Shown: positions 23,732 to 35,000 of the stretch, one piece after another | Layout: each line of letters opens with the position of its first letter | How positions within the stretch are numbered: the stretch's first letter is position 1 | NCBI RefSeq assembly: GCF_964204865.1 | Contig: NC_135250.1 | Location: 19,149,395 to 19,213,394, forward strand | Direction of reading: 5' to 3' | Length of the DNA stretch: 64,000 bases | DNA from: Styela clava | Taxonomy: Eukaryota > Chordata > Ascidiacea > Stolidobranchia > Styelidae | Made by a program: the position numbers and the translations under genes | The notes under the pieces: generated by a model | The model's database searches: none | The model's input: only the letters and a program-made list of their open reading frames with translations | What the model was told of the DNA's origin: nothing

Positions 23732-25034
23732 ACCTATCAAGTATATAATTCACAATCACTCGTTTAATGAGCCTATAATTGATTAGAATTAGAGAAATGG
23801 CAACAGAACGTAGAAAAGTTGATGCTGAGCGCAAATGGTTTAATGACGCTGACAATATTCAAATGATCAGTCTTCGGGCACTGCTTGAAATTTCTGTGTG
23901 AAAAATGTGATTCGTTGGCCATTCCTTCGGTTTTTAACTTTCTAAAATACGTGCTACCCGCCAATGATTTGCAACCTTTAATTTTGGCCCGCAAACGAAA
24001 AAAGTTTGCCGACCCCTGGTTTAGACTTTAGAGCCAGTGAAGTTATACAATCATCCCAACTCAAATCCTCGACCCACTGCCCTATCTCCCCTCCACTTTC
24101 CTATTCTCGATCCTCTGCTCCACCTCTCTCAACCTTCCTATCCTTGACCCACCGCCCTATCTCCCTCAACCTTCCTATCCTCGACCCACTGTCCTATTTC
24201 CCCCAACCTTCCTATACCCTTCAACCTCTTTCTCCTCGAGTCATTGCACTATTCCCTCAACTTTTCTTTCCTCTATCCACTGCACTATCTGCCTCAAATT
24301 TCTCACCCTCGATCCACTGTCCAACCTCTCTCAACTTACTTATCTTCGACCCACGACGCTACACCACTCAGCACCTAACCTAACGGCGCTACAATCACGA
24401 CACGATTGTCAAAATGAACTCTACCATCTTGCAACCAACTTCAATGTGTTATACTGGTCGAGTATGCCAATGAGATGATACAATCGTACGTCGACAAAAC
24501 ATGATTGACGGCATTCGTATATGTAGGCTGGAATATTAAATAGTAAACAATAACCTTAATTGGTAGTTTAAAAATGTTTTACTAATTAAGCTACTCATGG
24601 CATCGGGTTTGAAGTGACTGTTTTTAAAATTTTGAAAGGCTATTCGATTTCCACTCACCTGAGAAACTCATTCAATGTTGCCTGTATTTCTGTGCAAGTC
24701 AATCATGTTTTGTCGACGTACGATTGAATCATCTCATTGGCATACACGACCAGTATAACCCATGGCAGTTGGTCGCGAGATAGTAAAGTTCAGTGTGGCG
24801 ATCGGTTCGAAAATAAAGCGCCGTTACGTCAGGTACCGAATAGTATAGCACCGTAGGTCAAAGATAGGTAAGTTGTGGCAGATAGGGCAGTGGGTCCGAG
24901 GATAGGCAGGTTGAGGGGAATAGGGCAGTAGGTCGAGAAGAGAGAGGTTGAGGGAGATAGAGCAGTTGGTCGAGGATAGGAAGTTTGAGGGAGATAGGGC
25001 AGTGGGTCGAGGACAGTAAAGTTGAGGGAGGTCG
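23732..25034 (+). repeat. h-T tandem unit 3, centre deleted
   Basis: It starts at the same h-internal breakpoint as unit 2 (TATAACCTATCAAG). The h part ends at about 24020, with left minisatellite arm 24055-24365 and stem to 24535. Most of the centre is missing (24535-24700), followed by the inverted stem 24702-24780 and inverted arm 24840-25030. It passes straight into block S copy 2. Confidence 0.85.
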
Positions 25035-25968
25035 AGGACAATTTTAGGTGTCTTTAACGGAGAACCCAAAGTCTACGTAGTAGGATATAACAATGCGAAC
25101 AACTAAGTAACGAATGTTTCCCCGATTTTTGATCTCTTGAATTCTTCCTCTTTACACTCTACCATTGCAAAATTATTGGTACTTTTCATTTCAAGAATGG
25201 TTTTGCGAGTTTAGGACTTATATTTACCAAAACACAACTAAAATCTAACAAATAACACGCGAAAACCGACAAAACGAGCTAATATCACAACCACGAAAGG
25301 CTGTCTGTCTGAATGGCAAAAGTATCTGAGCGCTTCTGAAACGTTTATTGTTACTTCAATTTTGCACTTATTCTGATTGGCCAATGTTACGGCAGTAAAT
25401 AAGGAAGTGTATACTCGGGGAAACATTCATAATTATAATCAGAGATTTATAAAGTTGTTATACATAATTACGCTGCACAGACGCGATGCTCGTATTTATG
25501 GAAAATTTAAATTGTTTCGCGACCCAGAGCGGAGGGCTTCGCGACCCAATTAGACTGCACTGGAGTACACCGAGCACGATTTGCCTGATATTTGATAGGT
25601 AAACTTTCCAGAGAAGAAGGATTACATACCAAAGAGTTATGGAATGAAGTACTTTGCAAAGTAAGAGTAATAAACTGCAAAAAAATGTAACTATATGGAG
25701 GGAGAAAGCAACTATCAGGAAAAGGAAATTTCGGAAGTTGATTTGTGTAAATTGCAAGTAACTTTATCGATTTTGTATATTTTTGTATGAATATAACATA
25801 AATTTAATATACAGGTATGTAAAAAATGTCTTGAGTGTTTATATCTTTGGCCCGTATTCGATAATGAAGAATTTTTTTTGGTGGAGGACTAATCAGTTTA
25901 GTGAATTGACAAAAATAGGTCCAAGGCATGGCCTATTCAAAGAATGAAAAATGATATTTTGTATGCAA
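25035..25968 (+). repeat. Block S, copy 2
   Basis: Nearly identical to 15936-16834, with an extra CTGTCTGTCTGAATGGCAAA stretch at about 25300. It runs into block B copy 3 with the same junction as copy 1 (AATGATATTTTGTATGCAA then GAACACACCAAGGAG). The shared S-B junction shows that S and B were duplicated together. Confidence 0.85.
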
Positions 25969-26585
25969 AAGAACACACCAAGGAGATGCAGAAAGTATTC
26001 ACTCCTCGCTTGCCAATTATCTTCTGTGAATTTTTGTGTTATTCACTGTGTTTTACAATTTATGTCTTATGTCAATATTTCTTGGAATATCACGCCATCT
26101 TAGGTAAACGAAAAGGCAGCCTCACTGTGTCATACGATTAAGCCGTCTTATCATCGCTTTAGCAGTTTCAACGACCGTTTTAGTGATTTAACATATTGTT
26201 AAGGAAGTTGAAGTAATTTTTTCAGGCTCTCGCTGGACTTTGTTAATTACGGACATTACATATTCGTGATGATAGGGGTGCAAGATGTGATAGTATGACC
26301 ATACCCACATGGTGCGCAGCCAGGATTTTCAAAAGGGGGGGAGGGAGTCTACATCGGAAATTCTCTTCTGAAACAGACCCCGCGATTACGCGCCCGGCGT
26401 ATAATGACTTTTCTGTCATGAAAAAAATATTCATCAATCCATGACAGTAACAGTGGCGCGGGAAGGGGATTCGGGGTCGCCGTGGATCTATGGACATAAA
26501 AATATCAAAAATAAATCAAAAATACATATTCATCGCCTCGAAATCCCCGCGGAACGGATTCTGAAACAGTCGCCGCATCATTACT
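25969..26585 (+). repeat. Block B, copy 3 (truncated, internal deletion)
   Basis: Matches the start of B, including the 140 bases lost from copy 2. At about 26445 it jumps from the ATTCATCAATCCATGACA part to the AACAGTGGCGCGGGAAGGGG part, skipping about 530 bases. It ends near the hAT-like end at 26592. Confidence 0.8.
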
Positions 26586-26591
26586 CTAGAA

Positions 26592-26790
26592 CAGCGTTTC
26601 CCAACTGTGTTCCGCGGAACACTAGTGTTCCGCGATCGTCTCCAAAGTGTTCCGTGGGAAAGGAATCAAAAATACGTCTAAAATGGTCGCCAAGGCTATC
26701 TATGGAACGTGAAGTTGTCGCACAAGTGACCGTTCGATATCTCGTCAGCGCCGGCCTAAAATGGACTAACTAGGGTGGGGTAGTGATATT
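26592..26790 (+). mobile_element. hAT-like end, second type
   Basis: CAGCGTTTCCCAACTGTG followed by the inner palindromic words TTCCGCGGAACACTAG and TGTTCCGCG is a typical hAT terminal region. The opposite end and the target duplication are not visible, so it is probably a truncated element inserted next to block B copy 3. Confidence 0.6.
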
Positions 26791-26894
26791 TTCGTTAACC
26801 TTCGGCCTAGCCTGTTGACTGTTAAGTTCATTATCAGTAATCAGTTTACAGCAATCCTTTTGATTTTGCTATAGGCGAACAAGTAGGTCTAAAG

Positions 26895-27312
26895 CAGGGG
26901 TCGGCAAACTACGGCCCGCGGGCCAGATACGGCCCGCGGAACAATATAATCCGACCCGCAACGCTTCACTCAAATATATTAACAAAACAACTGTAATGAC
27001 GATTATATTCTTTACGTAACAGAATTTGTTTTAAGACACTAAATTATATTATAACTTAACAAGTATATAATTCACTATCACTCGTTTAATGAGCCTATAA
27101 ATTGATTATGATTAGATAAATGGTAACAGAATGTAAAAAAGTTAATGCTGAGTGCAAATGGTTAAATGACGCAGAAAATATTCAAATGATCAGTCTTCGC
27201 GCTGCTTAAAATTTAACTGAAATCTGTGTGACAAAATGTGATTCATTAGCCATTCCCTCGGTTTTTAACGTTCTAGAAATATGTGCAGCCCGCCAATGAC
27301 TTGCGACCCTAA
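26895..27312 (+). mobile_element. hAT-type element h, copy 5 (intact left end)
   Basis: The left end CAGGGGTCGGCAAACTACGG continues into CCCGCGGGCC, a better preserved version of the h1 end. The interior matches h1 (ATTCACTATCACTCGTTTAATGAGCC, RKVDAE-like coding remnant now with frame breaks). The right inverted repeat is absent: the match fades after CCGCCAATGACTTGCGACCC. Confidence 0.8.
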
Positions 27313-28289
27313 ATTTTTGAAGTAAGTTATGTCTCAAATTTACAATAAATTGGGATCTGGTCCTATTACACTGGCTTAGGATGCAACAGAATTAAAAAAA
27401 GGAACAGTTTCTTTATTCAAATTTGAACACAATATTTTTTTGCTACATTCAGAATTCCCAACAAAGGTTCAAAATATATTGCAACAACATGTAAACACAA
27501 TTCAAATTTTCCAACCAAACATGCTTAGCAAAAATACACTTTGTTTGAACTTTAGTACAGCTCTTTCTGTGGTTGTATCATATTCATAACCATCTGAAAT
27601 ATATTGAGAAAAACATACATGATAAATAAGGTGCAATGCAAATTTTTGAATATAATACCTATGCAGAACAGCGAACGAATGTATAAAAATTGAGCTGATT
27701 TTAGGAATAAACGCTTTTACAGTCGTGATGAATTGATTTTGCTTTATCAAATACGACATAGCTCATTCTTAATTTTCTATTAGCCTGCTTAAATAATCAC
27801 CTTTAGACATGTGTGTTCACATGTTACAGCTTGAATATGTTTCTGTTCCCTGGATTTTTGATGGCACGCAATGGCCCGGCTCACATTCGTTAGTTGGAGG
27901 CAATAAGTTCACTGAGACTGTTTCCCTGTTTCACAGACCGATATAAACTTCATCATTGTTCATGTTTTTTATGTAAATATTATATAGGTATTACTGTAAT
28001 ATATAGAATCGAAAAAGGCAATGAACATTATATATGTTAAACAACCATGTCATATCAGTATTTAAGAAACTTCGTGTCATTTGCTGTACATACTGAAATA
28101 TATAATATAATATATGATTGTCTGAAATCAACATGTTTTGTTATTTCATCATTGGAGTCTTTTGACCCAATGCTATATTTGAAAGGTGTGTCGTACTCTA
28201 TTTTGTGAAGCAACAGCTCAAACTCGCGTATGAAAAGCGATAGAGCCGCGTCCCCTCAAAGTAAGGTAAAAGTAGTATCTGGCAGCCGT

Positions 28290-28540
28290 CACGGTCCGAT
28301 GGTTGGTTTGAAAGTTGGTAATGGACCTCTCCCCGAGCATCGACTTCCTTGTTTACATTGTGACATTGGCCAATCAGCAAGATGCAAAAAGTGACGTAAC
28401 AATGTTCCCTTTTCGCATCCGCTCACACTCTTTTCTTACTCAGACAGATTTTTAAGCGTGGTCGTAAACATTATCTCATTTTCGCGTTTTTGAACTCTAT
28501 TCGTCAGTTTTCAGTTGTGTTTTGGAAACTTAAATATAAA
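28290..28540 (-). repeat. Diverged inverted copy of block S
   Basis: Read on the minus strand it follows block S: CTGTCTGAGTAAG, then GCTGATTGGCCAATGTCAC, then AAGGAAGTCGATGCTCGGGG, against CTGATTGGCCAATGTTAC and AAGGAAGTGTATACTCGGGG in S. Divergence is clearly higher than between S copies 1 and 2. The CCAAT box and CRE-like TGACGTAA (28392) therefore belong to the repeat. Whether they act as a promoter for the gene at 30033 is unknown. Confidence 0.65.
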
Positions 28541-28819
28541 TCAGATAATTCAATGATCACTCTGTCTTCCTAGGAGTTTTAATTTAATTGCAGTAATAAA
28601 AAATTAGTGTAGAAATAGCTGTGATAGACCAGGCTAAAATTCTTTACCGGTACTTTTAAAAAAACAGATTGTTGTATGCGATGAATCATAATGATGGTTT
28701 GCAACACATACCCCATTTACAGGCGCCAACTCGCAAAAGCACTCTTAAAATAGCCCCGAAAATTTTGCAATGGTATAGGAAGAAATTTTCGGGTGTCAAA
28801 GGTCGGGGAAAGGTCCATG

Positions 28820-28990
28820 CATCGTGCGTCAAGCTAAAAAAACGGAACACTTTTTTACAAACTGATCTTAAAACGTGCAGTGATGCTATCTTTTATTACG
28901 TGGTTTCTAATGAGTATGTTTCCAGATCAAAGGTCGTTTAGTATGTATTTTCGCCCCCTCAATGTCGTGAATTGGACAAAATACCGGTGG
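28820..28990 (-). repeat. Inverted fragment of block B
   Basis: Reverse complement of the segment near 12000-12160 and 17275-17450. Landmarks on the plus strand are AAACGTGCAGTGATGC, TTACGTGGTTTCTAATGAGTATG and GCCCCCTCAATGTCGTG. The match is close. It shows that this family also inserted, or was duplicated, in the opposite orientation. Confidence 0.75.
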
Positions 28991-28999
28991 AAATATTAC

Positions 29000-30032
29000 A
29001 CGTAGCCCAAAGTAGAGCTGCACAAGTGTCGATTGTGGAGTCGTTTATGTTGGTATTTTGCAGTCGTGAGGCCTTTACCAGACAATCGAGTCAAAGCGCC
29101 CACAGATAGAAACTAATGCATTGTATTTGTCGCTGTGTTGGCTACATATACAAGAGGAATATTGACTATGTTACCGGCATGTCTGTCACGAAGTTCTGAC
29201 GTTTATTGCTATTTCGTCGCACATCGAAATATATTGGAAGCAGTCAGTCTTTTGTTATCGGACGGTCAACGGAAGTACTGCTTAATGACGCACTTTGCGT
29301 CATATGACTGGACCCACGTTGTTAACTTCATTTCCTTTCATTGTCTTAATTTTACTTCGGTTGCCAGCTTCGACTAATGCAAATGGGTTTTGACGCAAGT
29401 GGGTTACGGCGAAAGAAATGATAGTATCTACTACTAGTTATTACCAAAAAGGAAGAGCTGTCAACACCTAGCCCACTACCGCTAGTTGTTTCGCTTGGCC
29501 ATCAAACATCAGGGTGATTTTTTTTAAAGTCGGTTAGAAGCTGTAGTCGTAGAATTGCGGTTTATATCAGTCCGTAGAATATTTTCATGAAATTGAAAAA
29601 AATAATTTAGGAAATATTCTGACAAAAAATATGCCTTTATGAAATATTGCACTGACGCAGCGAATTACAATTGCAAGTATATATTTGCTTCAAAGATTTG
29701 AAGAGAAGTCTGATCATAGATTGTACGCTATCTGATTTTTTCGGCAGTTGAGAAATGGCAGTGTTAGTCTGGCCAGCCAAAGCCAAATTTATAAACTTTT
29801 ACTTCTTTGAATCAAATTTTGATTATAATAAATGCTTGAACAAATATATTAAAAAATTGTATTCAAACCTCAAATGTATGTACGTATGTTTATTTGACTC
29901 AAATATGTAACAGTATCTGCATAATAATCAAACAGTATAACAGAGACGGGATACATGTTCAAGACCTTACTGGCCTAAGACGCAGACGTGCGACATGCAT
30001 TCCTAACAAGTATACCTGAAGTGTTGACTGAA
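29000..30032. other. Region upstream of the CUB receptor
   Basis: No supported exon. An 80-codon open frame at 29135-29377 has no splice or domain support. At 29286-29302 the arms TGACGCA and TGCGTCA form a small inverted pair around CTT, resembling CRE/AP-1-type half-sites, but there is no TATA or initiator context to back a promoter call. Confidence 0.45.
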
Positions 30033-33000
30033 ATGGCTGTATGTATTGTTGCGAATTTACACTTGTTACACATTGTTCTTGTTTCAGCTGCTAGAGTTTT
30101 TATTGTGAGAATGGGAAATGAATGCTCCGTGATACGAGGTGGTAATACAGAAGCTACATTATCATCATTGACCGGAACCATAGCTTCCGCTACTAACTAC
30201 GACGATGATGAAGAATGCAAATGGTCATTCAATCCAAACGGGCTGCAAACGGACGTCATGACCATTGCCGTGACGTCAACAAATGTTGAATGTGATAAAG
30301 CATCTTTCAAAATACATGGTACTCGAATTAAACCTCACACATTTCTTCGTTTTTTAGATCTAATAAAATTTTTGGCACCAGATGTTTTAAAGTTTAAAAT
30401 TATTTGTGGAAGAGAATAATTCTTCAACCCGTAATCGTGATATTTTAGCAAACCGAAATTCGAGATTTTCAAATATACAAAATATGAAAACCGATATCCA
30501 TTTACTTATAAATAACACGTTTTTATTCAAAATAACTGCAAAACATAGATTATCAATCGTTTAAAACGTGTAGGAAAGATTTCTTGCTATCGACTATAGT
30601 AGGTCGAAAAAAATTCGCTTCGTTGACTAGGTCTTATTTTAAGGGGAGGGCTTATATTAAAATGATTTTCAAAATTCAGGCTAGGTCTTATTTCCAACAG
30701 GGTAGATCTTATTTTCGGGGAAACATGGTAGTTACCATAGCAAGGGTTATGATTACTCTAACTTCCCAGTTGCAATCAATACAAAAGTCAATACAACCAA
30801 TTTATTATTGATGTCTTGCAGTATTGAAATTACCGTGTTAACTTATTAGAAAATCTTGTCACAAATATAAAAGTAAAAATTTATATATATATATATCCGA
30901 TGATAATATTCTGGCATGACGTAATGTCATAAAACTGGTTTCAAATAATCATAATCAAAAGCAAGTATTTAATTGACAATGACTTCATTTTCTGGTACCC
31001 CCCGCCCATAGGTTTCCGTCCCTCTACACAACTTGATGTAAAGTAGGCAAACAAAATTAGTTACCATATTGGTATACATTCTTCTGGAGCGCCAATTTTT
31101 TTAATCTACAGTAATTTCTTGACCACGCCACCCCTAAATTGGTTACGTCTTTTATTATTGGTAAAATTGAAACGCAAAATAGTTAAAACGCGTATCCGGC
31201 GTTAGAAGCTGTTTACATTAAAATTGTGGTATTGGTTATTATTAATACTTTTGACCTGGTTTATCGTATCTTTTTTCAGGAAATCAATACTGTGACAAGA
31301 CCAATTCATTTTGTTTAATATTCGACCGTGGAAACTGCAATGGAAATTACAATCCGCACCAATGCCATATTACAAATATTGATTCATTTCCTTCCATTCA
31401 ATTTCGAGGCAAAGACGATGCGAGAAACAAGGGATTTTCTTTGACATATACTTTTACAAACTGTGATAAACTGAGTTAGTATTTTATATATGTATTTAAA
31501 TGTTTACAATTTTAATGTTTTTGGCATGCTATGCTTATAAACAAATCGTATAATGCATGCAATATGTATTATAGATATTTTAGTCATTAATTGCCCAAGC
31601 TAAATGATAATTAGCAAAAAAAAAATAGGAAATCATTCAGAACAATCAAAATGGGCAAGGTTTTATATTCATTCTAGTATATAAATCGTCGTTGATTTGA
31701 TAAAGCTGTTCCCAAATGACTTCAGAAATTTGCATATCCTTAAATTGACCTACACGTCTGGCTACTGGGGTGTTTTTGTGTGCTTATCATTGGGAAATAC
31801 CACTATATGATTTGTATCTTGTGTACTTTAATTTTTCTACAATTTACATTTTAACAGCTGAACCGACAACAACTACGGCGTATATACCGACAACTACTTT
31901 TACTTCTACGGAAGATGACTCCACAGCGCTTGGAACATTCACTCAATCTTTGACAAGCATAAAACCGTTAAATTTCACCTCACAATATTTTGAACACAAC
32001 ACCTCTGTTATTACCTCACAACCTGAAACAACAATTGGAATTGAACCTACAACGGCATCATCTACAGGTAATCTGAAATATATATAACACCAGAGATTAT
32101 TCCATTACGTATCATCAATATAGCAGTGCGGTATCTAGAAATGAAAAAGTGGGTATGGTTATTGAAAAATAATGAAAATTGATCAGAAACGAATAATACG
32201 CTTTGTCCAATGCAAATTTCAAATTCTAATTGACGCATCCTCTGAATCTCTTCCTATGTCGAATTTCACTTTACCTTTGTAGCTTTTTGAGTCGTTTCAA
32301 TTTTATATTCACTTTTTCCAATAAAATTCGATCTGCATTTGTTACGATTCCACTACGTTTTCGTTAAATTACACGGAAGCTGTTGTTCAGGTTACGTTAT
32401 CATTTATATCCTGAGACCTCTCGTCCGTTACCAGTCCATCTCGTGCATGGGAATATATATCTATACCTATAGATATTCGTTCCAGGTGCATTGGTATGAG
32501 ATCATGTCAAAGGTAGTACCTCCGATTGAACCTCATGTGTTCAAACCGGAAACTTTATATTTGTGTGACCTCGAGTATATTGTCTGTACGTTATTAATAA
32601 AATGTAAATAGTTTCCGCCATTAAAGGAACTAGTGACAGGCAGTGGTGCAGATGGGAAATATTGCTTCGTCATTAAAATTAGGCCTACTAACGGTTCTTT
32701 TCATCTAATGTTTCAGGATCGACAATCGTCGCAGGCCAATTGAATATTATTGTAATACTGCTACCGATACTGATTGTCATATTTCTTCTCGCTTTTATTC
32801 TACTAATAGTTTTATGTATGAGGTAAGTTGATAAATATCTCAAAACTCAAGAAATCGGACACTTTTGGACACTTACGGCTTTGATTCAAATCCTACCCTT
32901 TAAAACTTGCGCAAAGCATGATCAGAATTACGGGCGAACACTATAATTCCAAACTTTACTGGAATTATATAAATTTACGGTGGTGCATTGAGTGCTAACA

Positions 33001-34831
33001 AATGCCGTTTGGCCCGAGACATGAAGCATCTTAAGGCAATACGATCAGGAAAACAGCTATGGACAATGATTCCCACACAACCGAAGTTCATGGAAAAAGC
33101 ACACAAAAATTTATTTGTCAAATACCAAACCATGTTCTATTTAATGATAAAAGTACATGCTTCACATCAAAACGGCTGGAATGGCTTATTTTGTTATTAC
33201 TTATCGATCTTGATCGGTAAGTATGTTGATAGGTATTTGTCTGTTTGTCTGTATGCCTGTGTGTTAGATGCACGCGATATCTCACGAAAGCGAGGTTCAA
33301 TCTGCTCCGAAGTTTGCATGTGCATTCATCTTAGCTCGGATCAGAAGCCTATTGATTTTGGATGGATTATGTCGTATAATTAGCGAGTTATTAATTAATT
33401 AGTGATGGGACACACGGTGTCACTATGGAGTAAGACCACTGTTTTGGGAGATCCCCTAACCTTCGATCGATAATTCTTCGGTTTCCAACCGAATTCTAGT
33501 TGTTATATTGTCTTTGAAGTATAAATGATTACACACCCGACTATCACAAAATCCATCTTGTTGGTCGGTATTATATTAATTTGTTGTATGTTCACATTTG
33601 TTGCTGTGAATGCAAACGTAGATGTATAAAACAAAGTACGACATTTCGGCGAATTAGGTTGTGTAGCTACAACGTAAATATTGAATGCATGACTATACGG
33701 TAATTATATATTCCTCAAAACCGCATACCATACATACATTTGCATCTGTTATACACAAGTGTTTCTTGATTGAAACCACACATTCATAATATCCAACAAG
33801 AGAGCTATGCTCAAATATATAGACACGTAGCGCCACCCGATGGCAATAATTTTGATGACGTCATAGCGGGAAAAAAAGTAATACCCTTCTGGAGAAAAAT
33901 TTTATCTTTAACCACTGAAAATTTCAAAGCAATTGGTCCAGTATTCGAAGCGAAAAGCGATTTTTTAAAAATGATGGAGACAAATAACGATAACAACAAA
34001 ATTTTGAAACGATCGTTATGTCCACTAAACGTGTCCAATAAGACTTCCGCATACAGTTAGACAATAGACTACATGTAAAATACTGGGTGAGAAATTGTGG
34101 TGGCCTGTGGTATTTAATTGTGGTATCTAAAATTATATATGTACAATTTTAGACGACGAACGGCAAAGAAATATTTGAACAATACACCTCATTTGACCAC
34201 CACTATAGGCGAGGATTACGTCGCAGCCGATGACATCATAAATGGTCAACGTAACACTACAATGGATTTCGACCAATCGTATGAAACTATTCCGCAAGGG
34301 AGATCACAACCAGACATAGTTCCGATATATTCTGTAGTGGAGAAATCTCCTGGCGTCGTAGATTCGAGTCAAAGTTACGAAACAATAACATTCCCGAATA
34401 AGAATGTTGAAGTAAACAATCCCACATTCAAAAATATGCAGAACCATGTCTCTCGGCCGACTGCGGTGTATTCTGTCGTACGCAAGAAACCAAAATCTTC
34501 AGGCCGCAATATTATCATCAGTAGCCACATACCGGATACCATCGTAGAGTCCAACAACGAAAATCAATACGTAGCTGCCGGTGACGTCTTAGATAAATTG
34601 GCCGAGCAGTCTTATGAAGAAGTTGCCATCGGAACGGCACGAGAAAATCACTCAGCATTCGACAAACCTGAATTGTATTCTGTTGTCACTCCCATGCCAA
34701 AAAATGCTATAGACGAGGAAGGAGTCACATACGACAATCCATCGTTCATGGAGGATGAGTACAAGAGTATCGATGGTGGTAACACAGATAATTTTTCAGA
34801 TTCTGTATATAATAGATTATCCAGATGTTGA
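30033..34831 (+). CDS. CUB-domain receptor with multi-tyrosine cytoplasmic tail, 5 exons
   Basis: Unrecognised single-pass receptor. Exons 30033-30318, 31280-31474, 31858-32067, 32717-32822 and 34153-34831 join in phase to 491 residues. Residues 1-20 form a signal peptide. About 30-157 form one CUB domain (EECKWSF at the start of strand 3, GFSLTYTFTNC at the end, cysteines throughout). Residues 161-232 are a Thr/Ser/Pro-rich stalk with NFT and NTS sequons. Residues 240-264 are the membrane helix, followed by RRRTAKK. The tail, coded by one exon, has SH2-type motifs at Y288, Y309, Y325, Y341, Y372, Y405, Y420, Y441, Y459, Y469 and Y485 (SYETI, IYSVV, VYSVV, SYEEV, LYSVV, VYNRL) and two NPxF motifs. 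Y309, Y325 and Y341 are 16 apart. An alternative start is at 29988; a hidden 5' exon is possible because CTTGTTTCAG precedes 30089. The signalling role is inferred from the motifs. Confidence 0.85.
30628..30730 (+). mobile_element. DNA-transposon end fragment
   Basis: In intron 1 of the CUB receptor. Repeated AGGTCTTATTT words end in ATTTTCGGGGAAACATGGTA, a terminal sequence common to a widespread class of non-autonomous DNA transposons (ends of the type TACCGTGTTTCCCCGAAAAT). The other end is not evident. Confidence 0.5.
31000..31093 (-). repeat. Dispersed repeat R, copy 2
   Basis: Minus-strand copy of R in intron 1 of the CUB receptor. The reverse complement gives GGCGCTCCAGAAGAATG, GTAACTAATTTTGTTTGCC and TTTACATCAAGTTGTGTA, then GAAACCTATGGGCGGGGG, where the match ends. 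Confidence 0.8.
33200..33430 (+). repeat. Dispersed repeat Q, copy 1
   Basis: In intron 4 of the CUB receptor. Landmarks are CGATCTTGATCGGTAAGTAT, GGTATTTGTCTGTTTGTCTG, GATATCTCACGAAAGCGAGG and TTAATTAGTGATGGGA. The same unit occurs inverted at 40670-40845, in intron 2 of the SLC9B2 gene. It has no reading frame; it may be the 3' part of a retroelement, but class cannot be fixed here. Confidence 0.75.
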
Positions 34832-34897
34832 TTATATTTTTTCTAGATGCTTATTTTTAATAATGAAATAATTTGGGAAACCCATTTTATTTACACT

Positions 34898-35000
34898 GTA
34901 CTAGGGCTGGGCGTTTCGAATCGAATGATAAATTATTCGAATAGGTTCAGACGCATATTTCGAATTGCCGACATTTTTTGTCCGCCAGAGGTCGAGGTGA
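34898..35000. mobile_element. hAT-like terminal fragment
   Basis: TAGGGCTGGGCGTTTCGAATC followed by GAATGATAAATTATTCGAATAGG resembles hAT ends that begin TAGGGCTGGGC and carry TTCGAAT repeats. It lies about 70 bases after the stop codon of the CUB receptor gene, so it may form part of its 3' UTR. An AATAAA at 35174-35179 could be the polyadenylation signal. Confidence 0.5.

Noticed and set aside
21281-25069. Minus-strand Pro/Ser-rich frames at 21281-21562, 23486-23855 and 24824-25069
   Set aside because: Same minisatellite in the inverted right arms of element T; no splice signals or domain support.
28190-28450. Unique promoter with CCAAT and CRE boxes
   Set aside because: The same sequence order occurs in block S copies, so it is first of all repeat sequence; promoter activity is left as an open question in the findings.
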